From: Aliarcobacter sp.
Lineage (GTDB): Bacteria; Campylobacterota; Campylobacteria; Campylobacterales; Arcobacteraceae
Length of the DNA stretch: 11,098 nucleotides
Direction: 5' to 3'
Assembly: GCA_023268955.1 (NCBI GenBank)
Contig: JALRJW010000261.1
Coordinates: 1-11,098, forward strand
Positions within the stretch are counted from its first letter, which is position 1, and the number at the start of each line of letters is the position of its first letter. The notes beneath the pieces are model-generated. The model saw only the letters and a program-made list of their open reading frames with translations, did no database searches and was not told the origin of the DNA. Shown here in pieces: positions 5,041 through 11,098 of this stretch. The translations under genes and the position numbers were made by a program.

Positions 5041-6144
5041 ATGAAAATGAAAAAATTAAAAAAAGAAGTATCACAAAATTTAATTAATAATTTAGAAGAT
5101 TTTGATACTTTTTTAGACACATTAAAACAACTTATTAGAATACCATCAGTTACTGGTTATGAACATCCTTTTTTTCTTTCTTTAAAGAGAGAATTAGATG
5201 AATTAGGAATTAAAACGACATATTATGATGGACTTTTAGTTGCTCAAGGTAATAATCCATCTAATGGAATGATTAGTGCACATATTGATAGACATGGTCT
5301 TATTTGTACAGGTCCAAATGAATTTCAGTTTGCAGCATTTTTAGCAAAAAATAAAAGTGATTTAAAAGGTAACTCTGTTTCTGAACAAACTTTCCAACAA
5401 ATCACTTCAAGATTTTTAAATCAAGATGTTCAAGCTTATGAACCTTGGTCTGGAAGCTATTTAGGTATAGGTAAAATATCAAATGTTTACATGAAAGAAG
5501 AAGTTAAAAACTTATTCTTTGAAGTAGATGGATTAAGTCACTTAATGCCTGGAACTCCAGTTGCCTTCGTGGATAAATTAAATATTAATGACAATTTGAT
5601 TTCTGCCCAACTTGATAACGTAATTTCAGCGGCAATCATAATTTACTTATATCAAAAAGGATATCAAGGAACAGCATTCTTCACAGCACAAGAAGAAGCG
5701 GGAAGAAGTTGGAGATTTATTTATGAATGGTTTAAAAAGAACAATCTTTCAACTACTGAATTACTTGTTTTAGATACTAGTCCATACGGAACTAGACAAG
5801 AAGCAGATTCACAAGATATAGTTTTAAGAAATAGAGATGCAAATGCAAGATTTAGATCTCCTCTTTTAAAAACATTAAAAAATCTTTGTCATAAACATAA
5901 TATAAATTACTCTTGCAAAGATATTTATATCCAAGAAAAAAACAAGAAATTAAGGGAAGAGAATAAACCTTTAATGTCTTTAGGAAGTACAGAATTAGGT
6001 AGAATAGTTAAAGAATCAAAAAACGATATTCAAGGATCTACCCTTCAAATACCTACAACTGGTTATCATACTGTAGAAGAAACAGCAAATGAAAAATCAG
6101 TAAAAACAATGCTTTACATACTAAAAAATATGTACATAAAATAA
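5041..6144 (+). CDS. Zinc aminopeptidase-like protein (M42/M20/M28 group)
   Basis: The 367-residue cytoplasmic protein carries a complete co-catalytic two-metal site of the MH-clan peptidases. It has HID at residues 81-83 (first His and Asp), QLDN with bridging Asp192, QEE with general base Glu218 and ligand Glu219, LDTS with Asp245, and GYH with His343. Order and spacing fit the M42 deblocking aminopeptidases best, but the motifs are divergent: the usual HADEVG and DDRAG forms are absent. The substrate cannot be told from the sequence; an N-terminal peptide, an amidated or an acylated amino acid are all possible. AGGA at 5031-5034 lies six bases before the ATG; an ATG two codons later is a weaker alternative. 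A shared hairpin with the converging operon ends the gene. Confidence 0.8.
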   Translation: MKMKKLKKEVSQNLINNLEDFDTFLDTLKQLIRIPSVTGYEHPFFLSLKRELDELGIKTTYYDGLLVAQGNNPSNGMISAHIDRHGLICTGPNEFQFAAFLAKNKSDLKGNSVSEQTFQQITSRFLNQDVQAYEPWSGSYLGIGKISNVYMKEEVKNLFFEVDGLSHLMPGTPVAFVDKLNINDNLISAQLDNVISAAIIIYLYQKGYQGTAFFTAQEEAGRSWRFIYEWFKKNNLSTTELLVLDTSPYGTRQEADSQDIVLRNRDANARFRSPLLKTLKNLCHKHNINYSCKDIYIQEKNKKLREENKPLMSLGSTELGRIVKESKNDIQGSTLQIPTTGYHTVEETANEKSVKTMLYILKNMYIK

Positions 6145-6150
6145 ATTATC

Positions 6151-6177
6151 TATCCAATAGAATTTTTCTATTGGATA
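6151..6177. terminator. Bidirectional hairpin between converging genes
   Basis: The arms TATCCAATAGAA (6151-6162) and TTCTATTGGATA (6166-6177) pair perfectly over 12 bases with a TTT loop. The hairpin starts seven bases after the peptidase stop and overlaps the last codons and stop (6168-6170) of the minus-strand gene. The flanks are AT-rich without a long T-run on either strand, so termination may be partial. Confidence 0.65.
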
Positions 6178-7208
6178 ATCTCTTCACTATTTAACTCTTG
6201 AAATTCACTTGTTACAATAGCGTTTTCATTAAAGTATTCTATTTTATTTTCAGCCGTTTCAAGATTTTTGAATTTTGCAATATGAAAAACAGCATCCCCT
6301 TCTTGAATTAAGGGTATTTGTGACTTTCCTATAATAATCCCATCAAAAGGCGACAAGATTTCTGTAAAACCATCACCTAAAGGCTCATCAATATAGGCAA
6401 TTACTTCATTTTCTTCAACAGTATCTCCCAAGGCCTTTATTGTTCTAAGAATCCCACTTTCAGCACCTCTAATCCAAGAACTACTCTTAACAACTATTGG
6501 TAATTTAGTTTTTTGCTTAGTATTTGTTGGAATCATTCCAACTTCTCTTAAAACATTAATTATACCTTTTACTCCAATTCTAATTGAAGTTTCATCAAAC
6601 CTTAGTGCTTCTCCTGCTTCATAAAGCAAAATAGGAATCCCAACAGCTTCAGCTTCAGCTCTTAAAGAACCATCTCTTAAACCAGAATGAAGCATTAAAG
6701 GTGCTTGAAAAACTTTTGCAAGATTATAAGTATATGCATTATTTAGATTTGTTCTAACTTGAGGTAAATTAGATTTATGAATAGCTGCTGTATGCAAATC
6801 AATTCCTAAATCACATTTTAAAACGATTTCATCAAAGAAAGCTTTAGCAATTCTACTTGCTAAACTTCCTTTACTAGTTCCAGGGAAAGATCTGTTTAAG
6901 TCTCTTCTATCAGGAGTATATCTTGAAAGTGTCATAACACCGTAAGAGTTAACAATAGGAACTAAAATCAATGTTCCTTTTAGTTTTTTTAAAATATTTA
7001 GCTTTCCAACCCTTCTGATTATTTCAATGCCATTTAATTCATCTCCATGAATTGCAGCACTAATAAACATTGTTGGACCACTTCTTCTTCCTCTAATTAC
7101 ACGAACAGGAATATTTGTAGAAGTGTGATAAAGCTTAGGTAATTCTAGATTAATTGTTTTATCTTCACCTTTTTTTATTGATTCACCTAATAAAACAAAA
7201 TTATCCAA
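6168..7208 (-). CDS. Succinylglutamate desuccinylase/aspartoacylase-like hydrolase
   Basis: This is a 346-residue zinc hydrolase of the AstE/AspA branch of the M14 family. The zinc ligands are HGDE (His54, Glu57) and DLHT (His139); RRDLNRSFPG at 101-110 binds the substrate carboxylate; YEAGE at 196-200 supplies the catalytic Glu. Residues from about 235 to 320 form a lipoyl-like barrel (GILRTIKALGDTV, SPFDGII) seen in this subgroup. It is the last gene of the RimB-RimK operon, starting directly after the rimK stop. The start is TTG at 7206-7208, backed by AGGAG five bases upstream; the next in-frame Met would delete part of the fold. No arginine-succinylation genes are nearby, so an AstE role is unlikely. 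I infer action on a glutamate- or aspartate-type product linked to RimK. Confidence 0.85.
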   Translation of the reverse strand: MDNFVLLGESIKKGEDKTINLELPKLYHTSTNIPVRVIRGRRSGPTMFISAAIHGDELNGIEIIRRVGKLNILKKLKGTLILVPIVNSYGVMTLSRYTPDRRDLNRSFPGTSKGSLASRIAKAFFDEIVLKCDLGIDLHTAAIHKSNLPQVRTNLNNAYTYNLAKVFQAPLMLHSGLRDGSLRAEAEAVGIPILLYEAGEALRFDETSIRIGVKGIINVLREVGMIPTNTKQKTKLPIVVKSSSWIRGAESGILRTIKALGDTVEENEVIAYIDEPLGDGFTEILSPFDGIIIGKSQIPLIQEGDAVFHIAKFKNLETAENKIEYFNENAIVTSEFQELNSEEIIQ

Positions 7209-8150
7209 CTACGCTCCTATATTATCTTTTTTAATTTTTCTTTTTTTCTTGCTTTCTTCTTCTGAAACAGAAGATGGTTTTGCATTTTTCTCAATATAAT
7301 CCATAATTTTACCTGCAATATCGATACCAGTAGATTTTTCAATTCCTTCTAAACCAGGACTTGAATTAACTTCCATTACAAGAGGCCCTCTTTTTGATGG
7401 AATCATATCAACTCCACAAACACCAAGCCCCATAGCTTTTGCAGCATCTATTGCTGTTTTTTTCTCTTTTCTATTTAATTTATAAGCTGTAGCACTTCCA
7501 CCTTGATGAAGGTTAGATCTAAAATCACCTTCAGCACCTTGTCTTTTCATAGCACCAACAACTTCTCCATCTACTACAAAAGCTCTGATATCAGCACCAC
7601 CGGCTTCTTCAATAAACTCTTGAACAAGTAAATTTACTTCCATTCCATAAAAAGCATCAAGAACTGATTTAGCAGCTTTTTCACTATCAACTAAAACAAC
7701 TCCAACACCCTGAGTACCTTCTAATATTTTTAACACTAATGGTGCACCACCACTTAATTCTATTACATCTTTTGCATTTGATTTATTAGAAGCGAAAACT
7801 GTTCTTGGCATATCAACACCATATCTTGATAAAACTTGAAGACTTCTAAGTTTATCTCTACTTCTAGTAATCGCTAAATTCCCAGATGTTGAAAAAACTT
7901 CCATCATTTCAAAGTGTCTAACCATAGCAGCACCATAAAAAGTTCTACTAGCTCCAATTCTTGGGATAATAGCATCAGGAGTTGGTAAAATTTTTCCTAG
8001 ATAGTTTACAACTAACTCCCCTTTCATAATCTCGATAGTACATTTTAAGTAGTCAATTACTCTAACTTCCCAACCTCTTTGTTCTGCAGCTTCAACTAAT
8101 CTACTAGTTGAATAAAGACTCTTATTCCTAGATAAAATATATACTCTCAT
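7209..8150 (-). CDS. rimK: RimK-family L-glutamate ligase (ATP-grasp)
   Basis: E. coli RimK adds glutamates to the C-terminus of ribosomal protein S6 using ATP. The 313-residue product aligns with it from end to end: YILSRNKSLYSTSRL at the start, IIPRIGASRTFYGAAMVRHFEM, RDKLRSLQVLSRYGVDMP, and the ATP-grasp core with LVLKILEGTQGVGVVL, LVQEFIEEAGGADIRAFVV, GDFRSNLHQGG and GPLVMEVNSSPGLEGIEKSTG. The Mg ligands Asp248, Glu260 and Asn262 are present. Odd is a C-terminal tail of about 23 residues (290-313), very rich in Lys, Glu and Ser, absent from E. coli RimK; it looks unstructured. ATG at 8148-8150 abuts the stop of the protease gene, with AGGA eleven bases before it inside that gene, so translation is coupled. 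Confidence 0.95.
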   Translation of the reverse strand: MRVYILSRNKSLYSTSRLVEAAEQRGWEVRVIDYLKCTIEIMKGELVVNYLGKILPTPDAIIPRIGASRTFYGAAMVRHFEMMEVFSTSGNLAITRSRDKLRSLQVLSRYGVDMPRTVFASNKSNAKDVIELSGGAPLVLKILEGTQGVGVVLVDSEKAAKSVLDAFYGMEVNLLVQEFIEEAGGADIRAFVVDGEVVGAMKRQGAEGDFRSNLHQGGSATAYKLNRKEKKTAIDAAKAMGLGVCGVDMIPSKRGPLVMEVNSSPGLEGIEKSTGIDIAGKIMDYIEKNAKPSSVSEEESKKKRKIKKDNIGA

Positions 8151-8579
8151 TTATTTGTTAATCCTAAATTCTTCACTTAAATACTCTTTTGAAACATCAA
8201 CTAAAAATTTATTTGCCATAAATTTTCTTCCAATCAACATTGGAAACTTCATATCTGATCTATCAGTTAAAGAAACAACACTTTCATATCTATTTCCCAT
8301 AAAATCTACTATTACTTTAACTGAAGGTCTTCTTTGAATTTGCCCATTTGAACTTCTTACTTTTTTGATTTTATAAACAGGTAGTGTAATTTTTCTTCCA
8401 TGATACGCTTCATGTATTTCATCCAATAATCGAAAAGTAACCATATTATCTTTAATTTGGATTTCGTCGCAGTGAATAGCATTTGAGTCTGCACCAGTAT
8501 CAATTTTAGCATCTAGATTATAAAGATCTAAATTTATAATTGAAATTATCTCTTTGCAGCCAATAATTTGTTTTTCCAT
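8151..8579 (-). CDS. rimB: Retropepsin-like protease (RimB / 'ATP-dependent zinc protease' family)
   Basis: The 142-residue protein is the first gene of the operon. It shows AKIDTGADSNAIH at residues 24-36, with the aspartic-protease motif Asp-Thr-Gly-Ala at 27-30, and FPMLIGRKFM near the C-terminus, the psi-loop-like segment of retropepsin folds. It belongs to the DUF785-type family often labelled 'ATP-dependent zinc protease', a name the sequence does not support: I see no ATPase motif or zinc site. In Pseudomonas, RimB works with RimK and limits S6 glutamylation; the same partnership is likely because rimK follows with no gap. One Asp-Thr-Gly per chain means it would act as a homodimer. 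The start ATG lacks a good Shine-Dalgarno (AAAAGTAGTACTT precedes it), which may keep expression low. Confidence 0.88.
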   Translation of the reverse strand: MEKQIIGCKEIISIINLDLYNLDAKIDTGADSNAIHCDEIQIKDNMVTFRLLDEIHEAYHGRKITLPVYKIKKVRSSNGQIQRRPSVKVIVDFMGNRYESVVSLTDRSDMKFPMLIGRKFMANKFLVDVSKEYLSEEFRINK

Positions 8580-8610
8580 AAGTACTACTTTTAAATAAAA
8601 TATGTACTAT

Positions 8611-8616
8611 ATTATA
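8611..8616 (-). promoter_or_regulatory. Candidate -10 box of the rimB-rimK operon
   Basis: TATAAT on the minus strand lies 32 bases ahead of the rimB ATG. No -35 box is evident. The upstream gap (8580-8654) is short and AT-rich, and the preceding gene ends at 8655, so part of the expression may come from read-through. Confidence 0.45.
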
Positions 8617-8654
8617 TAATAATTTTGGGTTTATGTGATTATAGAATTTAGTTT

Positions 8655-9371
8655 TTATTTATCATTGCTATTTGAAAGTGCCTTTTTAAGGTCAGCATTC
8701 ATTTTCTGATGTTGAGAAATTTGGTCAGTTATACTTGGTCTTGAAAAGACTCTTACAACTAATATTATGATTATTATTAAAATAACAATTGCAGCTAAAC
8801 CATAAAGTATATACTCAAAATTTATATATTTTGATATAAAACTCTCTTCTTTCTTAATTATAACCGGCTCACTAATATCATTTTGTTCAATTTTTGTTTC
8901 TTTTACTATTAATGTTGAATTATCTGCTTCATAATTATTTTCAACTATAGGTTTTAGTTGACTTGTAATCTCATCCTCTTTTGATTCTTGTATGTCTTGA
9001 ACAACTACATCACTTTGTTTTTGGATTCCTTCATTATTAGTTTTGATTTCTTCAACTATTATATTTTCAACTACTGATTTAGCATCGAAACTTTCAATAG
9101 GTATGTTTAGTTCATCCGTACTAATAAATCTCATTACAACGTAACCATTATCGATTTTATACCAAGTACCTTTGTTTTTAGTTTTTACAATTGCATAAAT
9201 ATTTATAATTTGATTCTTTCTTAATATATAGGTTACTTTACTTTCAAAATCAGGAATTAATCTAACGTTTACATCTTGTTTAACAGAACCTTTATAGGCA
9301 CTATTTGCAAAAAGATCAATAGTAAGTATCAAAGATAAAAGAATTAATTTAAGAAAGAGAATTGGATGCAT
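8655..9371 (-). CDS. Exported SH3b-domain protein with membrane anchor
   Basis: The 238-residue protein has a hydrophobic N-terminal signal (residues 1 to about 22, possible cleavage after LFA). A bacterial SH3 domain follows (about 24-85, with VNVRLIPDFESK, TWYKI and GYVVMRFI), then an acidic linker rich in Glu, Ile, Val, Asn and Gln (about 90-180). A strong membrane segment comes next (187-208, mostly Ile, Val, Leu), and a short basic tail. The likely topology is SH3b and linker in the periplasm with the tail in the cytoplasm. SH3b domains often bind peptidoglycan or cell-surface peptides. The order of domains resembles the TIGR04211-type SH3 and anchor proteins, but I would not assign a function. 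AGGA lies eight bases before the ATG. Confidence 0.8.
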   Translation of the reverse strand: MHPILFLKLILLSLILTIDLFANSAYKGSVKQDVNVRLIPDFESKVTYILRKNQIINIYAIVKTKNKGTWYKIDNGYVVMRFISTDELNIPIESFDAKSVVENIIVEEIKTNNEGIQKQSDVVVQDIQESKEDEITSQLKPIVENNYEADNSTLIVKETKIEQNDISEPVIIKKEESFISKYINFEYILYGLAAIVILIIIIILVVRVFSRPSITDQISQHQKMNADLKKALSNSNDK

Positions 9372-9435
9372 TATTAAATTCCTAAAAAATAATTTTTTAA
9401 GAATACATTAATAAAAGTTATATATAGTTTAAAGG

Positions 9436-9456
9436 AGAAGAAATCAATCTTCTTCT
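9436..9456 (-). terminator. Weak hairpin at the end of the 106-residue gene
   Basis: AGAAGAA (9436-9442) and TTCTTCT (9450-9456) form a 7-base stem with a 7-base loop that spans the stop codon (9444-9446). Read on the minus strand it is followed by CTCCTTTAAA with only a short T-run, so termination would be weak. The SH3b gene may be partly read through. Confidence 0.3.
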
Positions 9457-9764
9457 ACTTGAGAATCATTAAAGTCATGTAAATCCTTAAATAAATAAGC
9501 TTCAATTATTTCATCAATACTCTTTTGAAATGGTGCAATTAAAACAGCGATACCTTCATCTAAAAATGGCCAAACAAACTCTTTATCATTTATAACAACC
9601 AATTCATCGATCCATTCTAAAACATCTTCTCTTCTATCGTAAAATTCAACTTCGCAGATTTTACCTTCATCAAGTCTAACTAAAGCCCAAGCTTTATTTT
9701 CTTCTATTGAAGAGATTATACACTCATCTCTATTTTTACTATCAACTGGTATTAAAATAGTCAT
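9444..9764 (-). CDS. Small acidic protein, faint NifX/FeMo-cofactor-domain likeness
   Basis: The 106-residue acidic protein has no signal or membrane segment. It begins MTILIPVDSKN, followed by ALVRLDEGKICEVEFYD and later FLDEGIAVLIAP and an amphipathic C-terminal helix. This strand-strand-helix rhythm and the IPVDS start recall the dinitrogenase iron-molybdenum cofactor domain (NifX/NifB/NafY group). The key residues of that family are not evident, no nif genes are near, and the likeness is weak. It ends in a very acidic QVEED tail. AAGG lies eight bases ahead of the ATG, and the stretch upstream holds a 20-base palindrome (9798-9817) that could control it. The open frame, ribosome binding site and codon use make it a credible gene; function unknown. 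Confidence 0.7.
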   Translation of the reverse strand: MTILIPVDSKNRDECIISSIEENKAWALVRLDEGKICEVEFYDRREDVLEWIDELVVINDKEFVWPFLDEGIAVLIAPFQKSIDEIIEAYLFKDLHDFNDSQVEED

Positions 9765-9797
9765 TTAATTAACCTTTTTTGCCTTTTTAATTTTAAT

Positions 9798-9817
9798 TAT
9801 CATTTTGAAAAATGATA
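9798..9817. promoter_or_regulatory. Perfect 20-bp palindrome upstream of the 106-residue gene
   Basis: TATCATTTT (9798-9806), two bases, then AAAATGATA (9809-9817) make a 9-base inverted repeat between the stop of the asparagine synthetase gene and the start of the next gene on the minus strand. It could be an operator for a dimeric regulator; the ATGATA half-sites faintly recall Fur- or PerR-type boxes. It could also be a 3' hairpin of the upstream gene, though no T-run follows on the minus strand. Confidence 0.45.
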
Positions 9818-9829
9818 CAATTTTTTATC

Positions 9830-10945
9830 TTAATTCATATACTCTTTTTCATACCATTTAGAAAATACAAAAAGCGAATATAAGTGTTGCTTGAACTTTC
9901 TAGATTTTGCTAATTCATAAATATGTTTTATATAATCATCATTAAACAAATTTGTTTGTCTATTTACTCTTAAAATTGTTTCTAAAATAGAGTCTTTATA
10001 CTCTTCTTGCAACCATTCATTAAAGGGTGAATTAAAACCTTTTTTTGTTCTATTTATAATTTGCACTGGGATATATTTACTTGCAATTTTTTTAAGTAGA
10101 TATTTATTTGTATTTCCAACTTTAATATTTGAGTCAACACTAAACATATAATTTACTAAATTAAAATCTAAAAATGGTGTTCTTACTTCTAATGAATTTC
10201 TCATAGAAATTCTATCAACTTTAGATAATAGTCCATCACCAAGCCATATTTTCAAATCTATATAACTCATCCAATCAACTGGATCGTTTTTAGGTTTTTC
10301 ACTTTTAAAAGAGGGCACTTTTTTAAATAATCTTTTCTTTTGAATTTCTGTGTATATCTCACCAAAGCTGTTGTAAAGTGTCTCTTTTTTAACAATTCTT
10401 CTTAAATATTCACTCTCTTTAGTATTGTTTTGCAAAGCGGAAATAATATCATCTAAAAATGAAACTTGAGAAGTCATTAAAGACTTCTCGAATTCATAAT
10501 AGTTAAGAAATTTTGCATAGTTATCATAACCTAGAAAAATCTCATCACTTCCTTCACCAGATAAAACAGTTTTAATACCATCTTTGTGAATTTTTCTTGT
10601 TAAGATATTTAAAGGAACAGCTGCGCTATCACCGTGTGGCTCTTCTAAAGCCCCTAATGTATCTTCAAAATAATCAATAAAATCTTTTTTACCAATAACA
10701 ATTGGATTATGATTTGAATTTATATGTTTTGCTGTAATATCCGCATAATCTAATTCACAATAATTTTTATATTCATCATAACCAATAGAATATGTATTAA
10801 TTTTTTTATTTGATATTTTAGTGTAGAGTGCAGAAATAAGTGAACTATCAATTCCACCACTAAGTAAACTAGCTACTTCAACATCTCCCACAAGTCTAGT
10901 TTCAACGCTTTTAACCTTGTCAAAAATGCGAAGCATGAAAATCAT
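9830..10945 (-). CDS. Asparagine synthetase-like enzyme, synthetase domain (5' end broken)
   Basis: The 371-residue open part holds the C-terminal synthetase domain of a glutamine-hydrolysing asparagine synthetase (AsnB type), which activates aspartate with ATP. Visible are the PP-loop SGGIDS (residues 29-34), EEPHGDSAAVP (101-111), LSGEGSDEIFLGY (128-140) and RISMRNSLEVRTPFLDF. The N-terminal class II glutaminase domain, with its Cys at position 1, is missing; the family is normally over 550 residues. The ATG at 10945 is not the true start. In another minus-strand frame just upstream (10945-11004) one can read KTYTFNRYF and VPIQKVE. These resemble the linker before the PP-loop, so the gene probably continues with frameshifts until the join near 11,000. 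Such enzymes also amidate cell-surface sugars or peptides; the true substrate is unknown. Confidence 0.85.
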   Translation of the reverse strand: MIFMLRIFDKVKSVETRLVGDVEVASLLSGGIDSSLISALYTKISNKKINTYSIGYDEYKNYCELDYADITAKHINSNHNPIVIGKKDFIDYFEDTLGALEEPHGDSAAVPLNILTRKIHKDGIKTVLSGEGSDEIFLGYDNYAKFLNYYEFEKSLMTSQVSFLDDIISALQNNTKESEYLRRIVKKETLYNSFGEIYTEIQKKRLFKKVPSFKSEKPKNDPVDWMSYIDLKIWLGDGLLSKVDRISMRNSLEVRTPFLDFNLVNYMFSVDSNIKVGNTNKYLLKKIASKYIPVQIINRTKKGFNSPFNEWLQEEYKDSILETILRVNRQTNLFNDDYIKHIYELAKSRKFKQHLYSLFVFSKWYEKEYMN

Positions 10946-10982
10946 TCTACTTTTTGTATTGGTACGATGAAATACCTGTTAA

Positions 10983-11098
10983 ATGTATAGGTTTTTTCTG
11001 AACCCAAAAAGAATTAAATATGTTACAGATGAATCAAAAAAAATGTTATCTAATTTGCCTGATCCTTATGATAGTTGGTTGGGATTTAGACCGACCCT
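10983..11098 (+). CDS. Fragment of a DadA-type FAD-dependent oxidoreductase
   Basis: From about 11001 to the window end one plus-strand frame reads NPKRIKYVTDES, then LSNLPDPYDSW and LGFRPT. The family of D-amino-acid dehydrogenases and related FAD oxidoreductases has W-(M/L)-G-F-R-P-(S/T)-LPDSLP shortly before its C-terminal FAD contact, preceded by a helix like this one. Only about 32 codons are convincing. The stretch from 10983 to 11000 stays in frame but does not look like the family, and a stop (TAA, 10980-10982) lies just before it. The fragment therefore begins at the right join and has no start here. Confidence 0.6.
   Translation, partial: MYRFFLNPKRIKYVTDESKKMLSNLPDPYDSWLGFRPT

Noticed and set aside
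6168..7208. True AstE of the arginine succinyltransferase pathway
   Set aside because: No astA, astB, astC or astD genes are nearby and the gene is coupled to rimK, so I give only the family name.
8155..8337. Plus-strand open frame of 60 codons
   Set aside because: It is antisense to the retropepsin-like gene, which has family motifs, and it lacks a ribosome binding site.
1..11098. CRISPR arrays, insertion sequences, prophage or toxin-antitoxin modules
   Set aside because: I saw no regularly spaced repeats, transposase or phage-like frames, and no paired small genes with toxin or antitoxin motifs.

Overview
The window looks like a metagenome-type contig. A central block (about 1,340 to 10,940-11,000) reads as an AT-rich Campylobacterota genome, most like Arcobacteraceae. 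It is flanked on both sides by sequence that does not belong to it. The central assignment rests on the strong A/T codon bias, the look of the IlvD, cold-shock and RimK proteins, and the PAS-PAS chemoreceptor. It is an inference without a database search.

Left end (1 to about 1,340): visibly richer in G and C. It carries a lipid A operon in the order common in Gamma- and Betaproteobacteria: the 3' end of lpxD, then fabZ, lpxA and the first codons of lpxB, tightly packed and all on the plus strand. The lpxB reading breaks off after a few codons inside an A-rich run. From there the sequence becomes the inside of a minus-strand ilvD gene that is cut after 90 codons. This is best read as a chimeric join, not as a genomic neighbourhood.

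Central block: the ilvD start (TTG, with a good Shine-Dalgarno); a three-tRNA cluster, Leu(UAA)-Ser(UGA)-Cys(GCA), behind a near-consensus sigma-70 promoter; a CspA-type cold-shock gene with its own promoter and a hairpin terminator; a soluble PAS-PAS chemoreceptor on the minus strand; a small unknown gene; an RraA-family gene preceded by a perfect inverted repeat that covers its ribosome binding site; and a metallo-aminopeptidase-like gene of the M42/M20/M28 group.

Converging on that gene is a minus-strand three-gene operon with zero-base spacing: a retropepsin-like protease (RimB type), a RimK glutamate ligase and an AstE/aspartoacylase-like zinc hydrolase. Together they form a plausible unit for adding and removing or trimming glutamate-type modifications. 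It is the most interesting biological system here, although the RimB-RimK pairing itself is known. Further right on the minus strand are an exported SH3b protein with a membrane anchor, a small acidic protein, and the C-terminal synthetase domain of an asparagine synthetase-like enzyme.

Right end (about 10,940 to 11,098): the asparagine synthetase loses its reading frame and then stops. Plus-strand sequence resembling the inside of a DadA-type FAD-dependent oxidoreductase begins near 11,000. This is a second probable chimeric join. Neighbourhood conclusions across either end should not be trusted.
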